Below, piece by piece: positions 9,201 to 18,707 of a stretch of 64,000 nt of DNA (its first letter is position 1; each line of letters opens with the position of its first letter). Under the pieces are notes generated by a model, which was given only the letters and a program-made list of their open reading frames with translations, was not told the DNA's origin and made no database searches. Location: NCBI GenBank assembly GCA_032718475.1, contig JAUCBJ010008482.1, positions 19,175 to 83,174 of the forward strand, given 5' to 3'. A program made the translations under genes and the position numbers. Source of the stretch: Nemertoderma westbladi (taxonomy: Eukaryota > Xenacoelomorpha > Nemertodermatida > Nemertodermatidae).

Positions 9201-10865
9201 TTCAGGCTCATCAACTATAGTAGGGAGTCTTTTGACCTTAATAATTTGGTCTATAGGTTCTATACTACTTAAGTCTGTGCTAGCTAGTTGTCTTCTAACA
9301 GCTGGGGGCAAATCAGGCAATTTGTAACGGTGGGATGTTTTTCTACGCCTGCTTAGACGAGATCTATTTCCTCCGCCTTCAGGATCGGTGGTTTCGCTTT
9401 CCTCCGATGATGTGTATCCCTGGCGTTTGGGAGTAGATCTTCTCATCATCTGCATGTGACTAGCAGTTAACTGTTTATTTATGAAGTCTTGCGTCTCTTG
9501 CAGATTTTCCAACTCTAGTTGGGTAGTCTCCTCAGACGCTCTCCATTCTGCTTCTGCCACCGCTGCTTTTCTTTCTGCTTCTGCTTCTGCCGCCATTGCT
9601 TTTCTTTTTGCTTCTGCTTCTGCCACCGTTACTGCTGCTGCCTTTCTTTCTGCTTCGGCTTCTGCCACCGTTACTGCTGCTGCCTTTCGGTCCTCTATCC
9701 GTTTTTTCTTTACTTGTTCCTCTTGGACTCTAGCGAGGCGGAGTTTTTCATCAAATTTAGCTTGGTTCGCAGCTAACATTTCCGCATCGATTGAGTCCAA
9801 CACAAGCTTGGTTCCTTCACTATTGGGGCGAAGTCCAGCCAGTCGTCTCCTCAACTCCTCATCACCCAAGAAACGTTGATAGTCTGACAGATAGATGTCT
9901 ATGGCGTCTCTCGAGGGCGGCTTCTCTGCTGCTGTCTCTTCGCTTTCCACTTGAGAAAGGGTGGCATCGGTTGGTTCTTCATAGGTTGGTCTCTCAGCCA
10001 GCTGGGATTTCCACTGGGCCGTTTCTTGAACTTTGAGACCGACCCGCTGGAACCAAGTCTTGACAGCAACCTGCAGCGACGTGTCCTGTCTTCTTTTGGA
10101 AGTTTCCTCAAAGGCTGATAAGATTAGTCTAATGCGTAGGGTTCTTTCGCGTACTTGATAAAGCAGCTCTTCCTGCTCTTGAGGTCCTTGGGGTTGTCGA
10201 AACAGTTGTTCTTCTAATCGCTCTAAGGAGCCGAAGAATCCCTGCACATATCCTGCTGCAGACCTCTTCCAAACAGCTGGATCCATCGTATCTTTAGTCA
10301 CTCCCATCCTGTGTATGTCTTCCCAAGTAGCTTCGGACAAATCCATCGGGAGTCCGGGTCCGGGAAAGTTCCATTGTGACTCGACAATAGACATCAATTC
10401 TTCCCTGGCGTATCCCGCATAACTATCTTGGGTCGCTCGCTTACTTCTCGCCCAATCAGCTTGATGTTCCTCCACCGCAATCAATATAGTAGTTAGCACT
10501 GCGGCAGGAAGGGTGAGAAGGGGATCCGAGTAGGCTGTAGCCGCCATCTGCACTCCGCGTTCGGGGGTCAGCTCTACAGTATCCGAACTACTGGAGCTAT
10601 CGGGTCGCTGGGAACGAGTTTCTTGACTAGGCTGTTGCTGCTGTTGGACAGCTGCTTCCTGGTTCCGTTTGACCTGGGCCCAAGTGCCGATGATAGACCT
10701 ACGGTGTTGGATTAGCTTAGGGTCTGATACTACTACTGGAGGGATGACCTTTCTTTCAGTAGGAGGTGAGCTGAACTCCTTTCTTAATCGCTCCACACTC
10801 CTATCTGTGTCACAGATGGTTGTATCGATTAAACTGTCTGACAGGTTTTGCTGGGTGTCAGACAT
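6270..10865 (-). CDS. BEL/Pao Gag and aspartic protease
   Basis: This 1531-residue frame starts at the ATG at 10865. The N-terminal half is low complexity: a Q-rich patch and Ala/Glu-rich coiled-coil repeats (AAAVTVAEAEAERK and variants, about residues 382-445). The capsid-like region follows (about 760-960). Cys/His zinc knuckles come next (CAVCDGTHRLSAC at about 1052, CYNCLRSGHQRRTC at about 1088, then CAKCDAKHHILLH). The protease active site is LLDSGSTGTF at about residue 1231. The C-terminal 200 residues are the linker that in this superfamily leads into reverse transcriptase, ending with GRYEIGL a few codons before the stop at 6270. The stop lies where other elements simply continue into pol, so the separation is either a single indel or a frameshift signal. 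Confidence 0.93.
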   Translation of the reverse strand: MSDTQQNLSDSLIDTTICDTDRSVERLRKEFSSPPTERKVIPPVVVSDPKLIQHRRSIIGTWAQVKRNQEAAVQQQQQPSQETRSQRPDSSSSSDTVELTPERGVQMAATAYSDPLLTLPAAVLTTILIAVEEHQADWARSKRATQDSYAGYAREELMSIVESQWNFPGPGLPMDLSEATWEDIHRMGVTKDTMDPAVWKRSAAGYVQGFFGSLERLEEQLFRQPQGPQEQEELLYQVRERTLRIRLILSAFEETSKRRQDTSLQVAVKTWFQRVGLKVQETAQWKSQLAERPTYEEPTDATLSQVESEETAAEKPPSRDAIDIYLSDYQRFLGDEELRRRLAGLRPNSEGTKLVLDSIDAEMLAANQAKFDEKLRLARVQEEQVKKKRIEDRKAAAVTVAEAEAERKAAAVTVAEAEAKRKAMAAEAEAERKAAVAEAEWRASEETTQLELENLQETQDFINKQLTASHMQMMRRSTPKRQGYTSSEESETTDPEGGGNRSRLSRRRKTSHRYKLPDLPPAVRRQLASTDLSSIEPIDQIIKVKRLPTIVDEPEIIRPVVPKVTPVLETPVLPELNSKFPLHSTTLPVPGRTVHENIPVLETEREIKDLSPVVQRQPATMLATPASAVEWVEEGRRGMNLLLGQMQETVHQLKGTVREGRAELQEVQQSIALERDKLVNIQKGIPIPPVTLCQPVRSEVSHAQGVDTASEVETPIANPIKGDYKPVVNDIPYRPDNNPGNLYTDNSILNNTMAQESFTHQMARTEARQAVKVGEIVKFNGDEMKWLPFNEYYKDSIQNSVLSNGEKLRFLIKCLEGPPKLMALKFIGHPEGLRQVWDTLNIRYGNKDNIAKYLYAKLVAPRNFLSSGIIEFSDEIQEICRQLDWLGKSHEYQSSMVIGAVVSTLPKGGVCTRWDKKVLYMNEQQRRSPTMADLMSFLDGEVKLQLIKQSREKTSENKVSEKPASRRRVTPVCYTDDGESQASQEEDSGKDTDRSYYVDKTSKDVSKYKARNIDRREQVAKTPPQSPNRMHRRKPEERTRVHQVTQGKVSNIKPNCAVCDGTHRLSACAEFLKKSLVDRRAVVWDKRLCYNCLRSGHQRRTCYSDVKCAKCDAKHHILLHSEFERNNPSKVSEPELHVQFSDVNDTDQESEMEGFYTDEFSDTNESCYLINTAVYRALTYEKDTDNEFPPTTFARQPSWKAPTSNVGIREFPVVQVRVHGPSKSYIVNALLDSGSTGTFIDQELAEDIFAGQPKFRTKLNMSGIMQVWKSTLTADYYVGVLSTPQDKLGAQGIRSVKMVAIKNFATTQADLYNWDEDESIQHLKIPRFQTDYPGVQILIGQNAHEALETLEKRPAQPQPLQTYAVRTRVGWYFTGPSRRTLEERMPQERIYQVNDWEVESSEVEELTEGTLYSSDNDDIYQLFDEENTIDLLTENKTWKNQVNLCQLIRPSGPIDYNDELNDEIERYNARTRDELAVRFFTQELVEPNSYDKALSIEEERAKQIQETTTRFLKDQGRYEIGLEIDMKSIYK
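9540..9712 (-). repeat. In-gene coiled-coil repeat coding for AEAEAERKAA-type units
   Basis: Within gag, blocks rich in gcttctgcttctgccaccg recur about every 40-57 bp. They encode Ala/Glu/Lys helices likely to form a coiled coil. Unequal copying here is expected to change gag length between copies. Confidence 0.7.
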
Positions 10866-10921
10866 GTTTAGCTATACAGTTGAATGCTTACTGCTATAGT
10901 TACAGTTAAAGCAAGTCTAGT
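10866..10921 (-). other. 5' leader immediately before gag
   Basis: Short sequence upstream of the gag ATG on the minus strand. No tRNA-complementary primer site could be assigned with confidence. Confidence 0.3.
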
Positions 10922-11221
10922 AATTCAGTATGACCGTTGGCCTAGTACCGGTAATTAATTACAATATATTAAAATACCGGTATACACTTATAGTATATAT
11001 AAGTATTGTAAACTAGGTTTGTCACAGAGTACCGGTATATAATTTTAGCACAAATATATATAAATATATAATAGGCCTATCGTGAATACCGGTATACAGC
11101 CTACACTTATAGTATATAAGTATAATTCTGGACTAGAATTAATTACAGAATACCGGTATAATTTCAGCCTAGATTTATAGAAATAAAGATAATAGGCCTA
11201 TCTTGAATACCGGTATACCAA
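10922..11221. repeat. Tandem block with recurring ataccggtata and taggcctat words
   Basis: The stretch alternates ataccggtata palindromes with ttatagtatataagta and aataggcctatc segments. At least two units of about 140 bp can be aligned (near 10968-11090 and 11090-11221). It lies in the leader or LTR region of the BEL/Pao element and could be part of its promoter, but that is inference. Confidence 0.6.
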
Positions 11222-12146
11222 TTATTTAAATAATTGAATTTCTGAATTTAAAGGTTACCTAGTTACTTTAACTTATTTTATTACCGTTATTTAAGCAGTA
11301 TTCCAACTGATATTGAGACCTAGTCGTTGTATGGCAGGCCTACTATTTATAAATCGTTTGAGTTGATTTATAATATTTATATACCCGTTTAAAATGGGTT
11401 TTGTCAATATTTGAAATAAATGTTATTATTTCTGGGGGAAGTCACTACACAGAAGCTGTGCGCTCTCAGTGAAGTGCTATTTATGGGACACTAAAACAGA
11501 TAATTCTAATTTACCTAAGTTACTTAATACTACAAATTACTTACGATACGGGTGAGATTAAATCTCTAATTAAACACAACAAAAATATTACGTACGAAAT
11601 TTTTAGGGTAATTTTACAGGAAGTCTACAAACCAGCCTAACAAAGGGTTAGAATTCTGGTTATTACAACGGACAGGGTACTACGGTATTTGAAAATAATA
11701 AGTAGTAGTAAATATATTGCACTGTCCAGATAGGAAAAATACCACCGTCTGACGACCTATAGCCGTATCGCTATAGGTACTACGTTATGTATCACGGAGT
11801 GTTCCTACCTAGAAGTTAATTACCGCGGACTACCAGATCCAACGTGCCTATTAACCACTTTACAACACAAATATACTGCCTACACTCTAATTACCTTCGG
11901 AAAGCACTGTACACCAAACCCTAAATTAGATACAAGTACTTATTAAAACAGATAACTAGCAGTTAAATATACTTGAACAGTTAAAAGAACCACGGCATCT
12001 GCTGGAGTGACCGGAGCACAAAGTCACCAGTCTTTACCTACGCCAAGCAGCCCGTGTAGTACCGGGGTTAATTTAACTATAACGGTATGTGTAACAAGCA
12101 CAATTACTGTAGGAATAAACTTGGGGACATGAATGTTGCGAATAAT
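11222..12146. other. Non-coding stretch upstream of the BEL/Pao gag
   Basis: There is no long reading frame and no recognised domain. The sequence is moderately AT-rich and contains scattered accggt and ctacggt words. It may belong to a long 5' region of the retrotransposon. Confidence 0.4.
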
Positions 12147-12745
12147 CGCATAAACTCTGAATAATAAATATTACGCTACCCGTACAGAATACTCAAACAA
12201 AATACAAACCAAATGCTGGCAGACTACCACCAAGCCTAAATAAACTACAGTATGTGCAGATTCCAAAATGGTTAGTTAGTATGCATTCTAACACGGTAGT
12301 ACGACTTATTCTTTAAGAGGGGATTGACCTTACAGCTCTGGCTGCCCCAACTTACTAACTGGCACTTTATCAGACAAACTCTACACACGCAGCAATCTCT
12401 TCAGACCTAATAATAGCTAGACAACAATCCAGCCTACAAAATATCTGAGTAATAACTATTACGGTACCTGAACAGACCACACAAACAAACACAGGCCAAA
12501 ACGCTGGCAGAATACTGTCAAGCCTAAATAAACTACAGTATGTGCAGATTCCAAAATGGTTAGTTAGCATGCGTTCTAACACGGTAGTACGACTTATTCT
12601 TTAAGAGGGGATTGACCTTACAGCTCTGGCTGCCCCAACTTACTAACTGGCACTTTATCAGACAAACTCTACACACGCCGCAATTCCTCCAAACCCAACA
12701 ACAATCCGACAACAGTCCGGCCTACAGTTATCTGAGCAATCTGAG
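12147..12745. repeat. Two-copy tandem duplication, unit about 290 bp
   Basis: A core of more than 150 bp from aaataaactacagtatgtgc (near 12238) is repeated nearly exactly from about 12529. Only a few bases differ, for example gtatgcattc against gcatgcgttc. Flanking sequence aligns more loosely, giving a unit near 290 bp. High identity in the core suggests a recent duplication or conversion. Confidence 0.85.
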
Positions 12746-12909
12746 CAGACTTACACGTCTTCAGCTCAATATTAACTTACATGTAAATAAAACCGACAGA
12801 AATAAGTAAAATCTCAATAAAAAACCAGGGCTGCAGTCCCTGATTAAATACTAAGACCTACCGGTATATAATAATCAAAATCGAATAATACTAATGTACT
12901 TATACTGGA

Positions 12910-13080
12910 AGTACCGGTTAGGACAGTTGGGCCTACAGACCTACAGCAGTACCGGTTCAGGCAGTTAGGCTTACGGACCTACAGCAGTACTGGTTCAAGC
13001 AGTTGGGCCTACGGACCTACAGCAGTACCGATTCTGGCAGTTGGGCCTACAGACCTACAGCAGTACCAGTTCAGGTTTAC
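12910..13080. repeat. 38-bp minisatellite, four and a half copies
   Basis: Units begin agtaccggtt at 12910, 12948, 12986, 13024 and 13062. They contain a caggcagttgggcctac core and a gacctacagc end. The 38-bp spacing is exact for all four complete units. Confidence 0.9.
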
Positions 13081-15032
13081 CGGTCGACCGGTACTTTCAA
13101 CTTTATTGCTTACTGCAATAAAGACTATAACTGTTATTGTACGCGCTTTTGAAGACCTTTAGCAGTTTAACCTGCCAAAATTTATATGTCTTTTGGTTTA
13201 TAAATAGACTTTAGAAATTGACAAATATTTAATACCAATAAACACAACATTAGCAGAAGCCAGCCTAGTGCGCGTCCATTCACCCACTGGATATACCCGG
13301 GAGACTGGATTCTGAGGGCTTAGATTGTTATTGCAGTGTAAGCTTACTGTATTATTCGATTGATCGTTAATAAATAATTTCTGACCAATATTATTCACTT
13401 TCGGGAAATATTAACAGTTCCTTTAGGACGTGGCGCTCTATCTAGGTAAACAAAGCTATGACTTATACTAAACACAACGGTAAGTCGGTAAGGCTTATGA
13501 TTCACGTATGAGGCGCATTCTTTAGGAAATGCTTAGTTATCAGTCACAATCATGCACACTACCGGTAACACACAATACTGCTCACTAATTTGCCGACCGT
13601 CAATGAATTTTATCATATATAAAGAGAACAGCAACAGACTCATGTAGTGCTTATCAAATAGCATTAAATTCACTACAAACCACAATAATATAAGTCGCAA
13701 TCGCTATATGTAACCTGTCTCTCTAACCTGTAGTGTATCAAGAAAATTTGGAAATTTGGGTTCTTTATAGATGTTCTCCAAATAATATTCAACCAACTGA
13801 TACAAAATAATAACAACAATAAAATAGCAGTATAATAATGTATGTTGAACCGATAATGTAAGACTGAACTGGACTGTTAAGACTGATAACAGTTATACGC
13901 TCTATAATCTAAGCCTACTAATGTTTCTTCTAAAGTCTGAAACGAATTGACTCTAGAGCCGGTGTTCCTGGCCTAGATCGAAACAACACAACAGTATCAC
14001 AAAAAACAGTAAGACTGAACACTCCCAGCACGATCTGCCAAATATCTCCACATCGACAGAAAAAATCGCTCTGATTGGCTGTTAAGCTAAACAAAGAACC
14101 ATGTGTCCAATGGCCGTTTCCATGTCAGCAACCAGCTGTTAGATGTCGTAATCTGAATCATCAAGGCTAAGCTGTGCCAGGGTATTTGACGCATTGCGGG
14201 TTTTTTGCCTTACCATGTCCGCCGAAGCACACATATAGAAGAATGACTTTTATGTCCGTTAAAACACCTATAACGGTACCTTGCGGGCGAGGGGGACTGA
14301 TTATATCCGCAAAAGCTTTTACAAATCTCATCGGATTAGATATTAGTACTGAAGGTAAAACACAATACATCCTTGTCTTGTATACGACGATCGGTTGGTG
14401 ATGTTAATAATAGAGTCTGATAATAATAATTATATCCATCCATAGAACAGGTACATTTGCTTCCTTTGGAGGATAGAAGATAGTCTCGTAAGTCGAGGTA
14501 CACTACCTGTTTGGTACTTAAAGTGAAAATGTCGTTTTGAGAAAATCGGACTTTATAAGAAAATTTAAAATTTTAAGTAAAAATTTTCAATTTTTTGATT
14601 TTCATTGTGATATATGCATATGCAGTTTTCTATGGGGAATCCAAATCTGTTAACCGCGTGTTAATAGCTAACTTGGTTTTTGAGATAATCCACTTTGAAG
14701 GAAGAGTAGTGAGAAGTTATGAAATTTATAAAATTATTTAAACACCAGTTCGCCGATATATGTCTGCGTGTTAGTAGGTCTGTCTGACGGTCGGTCTGTC
14801 TGACGGTCAGTCTGTCTGTTTGTCAGTCAAAAATGTAAAACATTCTATCTTCAACTTATTTTTATCCATTTGTACGAAACTCTATTTTGATGCACTATTC
14901 CGTTTAAATGTTTAGTTCCCAGTGGAAAGTGACGTGTACGTCGGTTTGTCAGTCTGTTTGTATGTCTGTTTGTTTGTCAACAATTTAAAACTTACCATTT
15001 TCAACTTCTATTTATTCATTTGTAGCATTACT
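13081..15032. other. Non-coding stretch with a TGTCTG-rich patch
   Basis: No supported gene. Short frames at 14167-14401 on both strands have no recognisable content. Patches rich in gtctgtctg occur at about 14762-14830 and 14930-14975, like the satellite at 25.9-26.5 kb and the TTAA-flanked element near 52.2 kb. Confidence 0.45.
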
Positions 15033-15300
15033 AATCGAAGTCCCAAGCTAAATAAAAGGTTAGCTAGTTGTACACGTGCTGCTCGAAGTCCCAAACTAAA
15101 TAATCAGTTAACCTAGTTGTTCACGAGCTGCTCGAAGTCCCAAACTAGATAACCAGTTGGCTTAGTTGTTCACGTGCTGCTCAAAATCCCAAACTAGATT
15201 ACCAGCAACCTTAGTTGTTCACGTGCTGCTCGAAGTCCTAAACTAGATAACCAGTTAGCTTTGTAGTTCACGTGCTCGTGCTGCTCGAAGTCCCAAACTG
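15033..15300. repeat. 49-bp minisatellite
   Basis: Units carry gctcgaagtcccaaactaga and then ttagttgttcacgtgct. The anchor gctcgaag-type word occurs near 15033, 15081, 15130, 15179, 15228 and 15283. Spacing is 49 bp except for the last interval, which holds a 6-bp insertion (gtgctc). Confidence 0.9.
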
Positions 15301-15589
15301 TGTAACTTTTTTGCCTCACTTTATAGACATTTGTTTGCTATTTGACATGCAAATTATTCACCTCGCCCCAATAGCATCACAAAAATGTTACTCAATGTTA
15401 CTCTTAATGTATTAACTCAGTGTAGTTTCCAGCTGGTTGACTTAGTAATACATAATAATGCTAATAACTTTGGAAGTACTCATCCAATCGGGATGATTTT
15501 TAGCTCATTAGAGAGCTGAGATGTTGGCCAATCACATCTAACTCAAAAACCTCATTTTCACCTTACGGTACCTTTTCGCTTGCACACTG
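15301..15589. other. Non-coding spacer
   Basis: Nothing recognised. Ends at the target site of the foldback element. Confidence 0.5.
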
Positions 15590-15598
15590 CCACATTTG
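15590..15598. repeat. Left 9-bp target-site duplication of the foldback element
   Basis: ccacatttg here is repeated exactly at 17508-17516, just outside the opposite inverted end. Confidence 0.85.
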
Positions 15599-15619
15599 GG
15601 TAGGTGCTAAAATGTACAA

Positions 15620-15780
15620 TGAGCAACAATGACCAACAACGAGCAACAATGAGCAACAACGAGCAACAATGAGCAACAACGAGCAATAATAAAGTACAAC
15701 AACGAGTAACAATGAGCAACAACGACCACCAATGAGCAACAACGACCAACAATGATCAATAACGAGCAACAATGAGCAAC
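15620..15780. repeat. Left tandem array, gagcaacaat motif
   Basis: Roughly 160 bp of alternating gagcaacaat and gagcaacaac, with gacc and gagt variants and one aaagtaca interruption. It is the inverted partner of the array at 16556-17490. Confidence 0.9.
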
Positions 15781-16555
15781 CAAAATAGAAATAAATTTTG
15801 GTGGTAACCAAAACAATAAACGAAAGTTAAGACTTGTTACAAGATTATGGGTCCAGTCACCAAAAGCTGAGGTAATAAGGGTCCGGTCAATAATACACAA
15901 GTAAAATATAAATCAAATATAAAGCTTCAATACGGTATTCGGACACTCTATAGTATAGAGTGTCCGGTACGGTCAGTAGCCACTTCCCTGTAACTCCTGA
16001 GCAACTAATTGACTAACCTTAACCCAGTAACCTAAATAACAAATCAAATACAAAATAGTCTTGGCCTACCCCATCCCATAAGCTATACAGTAAGTAGTCT
16101 GTAATATAGAACGCTAGGCAGACTTCAGGACTGTCGGGCTGTCCAAATGTATAAAATACAAAATAATAAAACGAAAACCAGTTCACACTTCACTTCACAG
16201 TACCGTACATCAGACAGTCAGAACCAGATAATAGGTAGAGGGGCGGGAGGGCCCTGAAACCACATTGTACCGATAATAGAACTACATGACTTTACGGCAG
16301 TTCATTAATTATTAGGTATTGTTAGTACCGGTAAGTTTAAACGACACTATCCGAACAGAACAAGACTGATAGACTGAAATCAGGTATAAACTGATAAATA
16401 TTTGTAGGCCTACCGGTGCCGGTATAGCAGTATTGTGCACCATCTTGATGACATTGCGGGTATGGAAGCATTTTTTATTAAGTTCTTGGTTGGGAATTTA
16501 TTTATATCCTACATATATATTCGGGTATACTGGGATACATTACTGCATAAGTATC

Positions 16556-17490
16556 ATTGTTGCTCACTGTTGCTCGTTGTTGCTCATTGCTGCTCGTTGT
16601 TGCTCATTGTTGCTCATTGGTGCTCGTTGTTGTACTTTATTATTGCTCATTGTTCCTTGTTGGTGCTCATTGTTGTGCTTTATTATTGCTCGTTGTTGTT
16701 CATTGTTGCTCGTTGTTGCTCATTGTTGCTCGTTGTTGCTCATTGTTGTTCGTTGTTGCTCATTGTTGCTCGTTGTTGTACTTTATTAATGCTCGTTGTT
16801 GTTCATTGTTGCTCGTTGTTGCTCATTGTTTTTCGTTGTTGCTGATTTGTTGCTCGTTGTTGCTCATTGTTGTTCATTGTTACTCGTTGTTGTACTGTAT
16901 TATTGCTCAATATTGCTCGCATTGTTGCTCGTTGTTGCTCATTGTGGCTCGTTATTGCTCATTGTTGCTCGTTGTTGCTCGTTGTTGGTCATTGTTGCTC
17001 ATTGTTGCTCATTGTTGTGATTTATTATTGCTCGTTGTTGTTCATTGTTGCTCATTGTTGCTCATTGTTGCTCATTGTTTCTCGTTGTTACTCGTTGTTG
17101 TACTTTATTATTGCTCGTTGTTGCTCATTATTGCTCGTTGTTGCTCATTGTTGCTCATTGTGGCTCGTTGTTGGTCATTGTTGGTCATTGTTACTCGTTG
17201 TTGTACTTTATTATTGCTCGTTGTTGCTCATTATTGCTCGTTGTTGCTCATTGTTGTGCTTTATTATTGCCTGTTGTTGTTCATTGTTGCTCATTGTTTC
17301 TCGTTGTTGCTCATTGTTGCTCGTTGTTGCTCATTGTTGCTCGTTGTTGCTCATTGTTACTCATTGTTAATCGTTGTTGTACTTTATTATTGCTCGTTGT
17401 TGCTCATTAATGCTCGTTGTTGCTTATTGTTGCTCGTTGTTGCTCATTGTTTCTCATTGTTGCTCGTTGTTGCTCATTGTTGCTCGTTGT
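16556..17490. repeat. Right tandem array, ttgctcattg/ttgctcgttg motif
   Basis: About 935 bp of the reverse complement of the left array. Roughly every 100-130 bp it is broken by a gtactttattattgctcg-type interruption, giving a higher-order period. The left array has the matching interruption (cgagcaataataaagtac), so the arms share history. The right arm is almost six times longer than the left. Confidence 0.9.
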
Positions 17491-17507
17491 GCATTTTAGC
17501 ACCTACC

Positions 17508-17516
17508 CCACATTTG
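17508..17516. repeat. Right 9-bp target-site duplication of the foldback element
   Basis: ccacatttg, identical to 15590-15598. Confidence 0.85.
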
Positions 17517-17589
17517 TCAAATTTTAGATCGCTATTGGGTGTAATACCTAACTATTAACTAAGTCTTTACAACTAGATTCTGATTTGAT

Positions 17590-17790
17590 TTTGCTATGTT
17601 ACCATTTAAATTGGTGATCCGACGATAGACCATTTCTACTACCAATATGGAGTACTAAACATTTGTGTGTTGCAATCGATAACTTCCACCTTTTCGCCCA
17701 TTCCTATAGAGAGACCAGGGCAAGGTCCAAATTGGTGGAGTTAGTGCGTGCTGCATACAATTTTACATCATCTGCAAATAGTTTACAGAT
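17590..17790 (-). pseudogene. LINE reverse transcriptase fragment
   Basis: Read on the minus strand from about 17783, the sequence gives LFADDVKLYAA followed by a stretch with LVSL, a stop, and EWAKRWKLSIATHKC. This matches the catalytic FADD box of non-LTR reverse transcriptases and the helix-rich region after it. An in-frame stop and truncation on both sides show it is a relic. It is too short for the clade to be named. Confidence 0.75.
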
Positions 17791-18387
17791 GATGTAAATA
17801 TATATCTAATCCTATATAACATATAATATTAATATATAATTTACTATAATCAAATAAAAATGTATATAACACAAAATAAAAAACCACCAAGGTACATTAA
17901 AAATATACAGATCTACTATATTTTGTAGTGTAAAACCCAAATCTTTATATTTAAATTACAGGTACATTAGATCAATCAGTTTATATGCATGCATTCAATC
18001 AGTTTATATGCATTCAATCAGATTTGTTATTGAAATCTATCAGTAATACACTGAAAATATTTTACCGCTGAAGAGCCATTAGGGCGAAATGCATTCGGTT
18101 TTTTATATATATTAATTAATAAATTATTTTACTGTATTAATTATTTTACTATATGCTAATAAATTATATTTTTTATTATGATATTAATAAAAACTGTTGC
18201 TGGCGAATAACTTTTTTTGATTTATATTAATTACACCGGGTGTCAGCTTCAATAAACAACTTTCCTCAATATCTTACCTATAATATTATACTATTAGTTT
18301 ATTTAATTAACTATATTATACATATAATATTAAAATTTACTATACATATAATATTAGTAAATAATTAACATATGATACAAATAATAT
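17791..18387. other. AT-rich non-coding stretch
   Basis: Very AT-rich, with duplicated tcaatcagtttatatgcat words near 17977-18015. It holds one hammerhead-like motif, listed separately. No gene. Confidence 0.5.
18068..18089 (+). ncRNA. Hammerhead-ribozyme-like core motif
   Basis: The sequence reads CTGAAGA, then a possible 3-bp stem GCC/GGC with loop ATTAG, then GAAA. This order (CUGANGA, stem II, GAAA) is the conserved core of hammerhead ribozymes. The flanking strands needed for stems I and III are not clear, and no cleavable UH site could be placed. It may be a decayed end of a Penelope-like or other retroelement, or chance. Confidence 0.3.
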
Positions 18388-18522
18388 AGTTAGGGAAAGG
18401 AACAGGTTACAGTGGCACGTTATTCTGACCAAAACAATAAACGAAACTCAATAGAACAGTGTACTGTCTTGTTTATTGTTTTGGTTGCTTCCAACCAACC
18501 TCTGTAACCTGCTTCTTTACTA
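18388..18522. mobile_element. Short palindromic (hairpin) MITE-like element
   Basis: The two halves are imperfect inverted copies. accaaaacaataaac at 18429-18443 pairs with gtttattgttttggt at about 18471-18485. Outer parts aacaggttacag and ctgtaacctg also pair. The word accaaaacaataaacgaaa also occurs inside the loop of the foldback element near 15807-15825, so it is a dispersed sequence. No coding content. Confidence 0.6.
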
Positions 18523-18670
18523 ACCTGCCTACAAGTAGGTTTTAGTGTAAGCGTGTGTGGTGTGTAAGTGTAGGCGTAGCGTTTACCCCTTATTTTTTGG
18601 GGTAATCAGCTGTTATTTGCTTTGATTTTCCCAGGAAGATGGATAAATTATGATTGCGTTAAAAGTACCC

Positions 18671-18674
18671 CCCA

Positions 18675-18702
<28 letters not shown>
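18671..18702. repeat. Poly-C tract
   Basis: A run of about 30 C broken by a single A. Length is likely unreliable in sequencing and assembly. Confidence 0.9.

Positions 18703-18707
<5 letters not shown>

Larger units (their letters stand above)
2807..10865 (-). mobile_element. BEL/Pao-type LTR retrotransposon, coding body
   Basis: Two long minus-strand frames together give the full BEL/Pao order: gag with zinc knuckles, aspartic protease, reverse transcriptase, RNase H, integrase and the C-terminal DUF5641-like domain. Both frames are otherwise free of stops, so this copy is recent or constrained. The only coding break seen is a change of frame between them near 6270-6286. LTRs were not found: no repeated block was recognised between the DNA left of 2807 and that right of 10865. 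The element may have lost an end, or its LTRs may be diverged. Confidence 0.93.
15599..17507. mobile_element. Foldback (FB-like) transposon with tandem-repeat inverted termini
   Basis: The outer ends are inverted copies: ggtaggtgctaaaatg at 15599-15614 and cattttagcacctacc at 17492-17507. Inside each end lies an array of a 10/20-bp motif. It reads gagcaacaat/gagcaacaac on the left (about 15620-15780) and the reverse complement on the right (about 16556-17490). A 770-bp loop separates them. A 9-bp duplication flanks the whole. This is the architecture known from Drosophila FB elements, where long inverted termini consist of short tandem repeats and a 9-bp target duplication is made. No transposase is encoded. 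The open frames across the right array, reading Leu/Val/Cys/Ser strings, are an artefact of the repeat. Confidence 0.85.

Noticed and set aside
14167-14401. Opposed short frames on both strands
   Set aside because: Overlapping, with no domain and no splice context. Probably chance.
15558-15900. Similar Leu/Cys-rich minus-strand frames
   Set aside because: Same explanation: translation of the left foldback array.
16433-17558. Several long overlapping frames of Leu, Val, Cys, Ser and His (up to 333 codons)
   Set aside because: They are the translation of the ttgctcattg tandem array in all three frames. A repeat whose length has few stops opens every frame.
17761-17797. Perfect 13-bp hairpin tttacatcatctg/cagatgatgtaaa as a regulatory element
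   Set aside because: One arm is the FADD-box codons of the LINE remnant, so the inverted match is better seen as a scar or chance at its truncated end.
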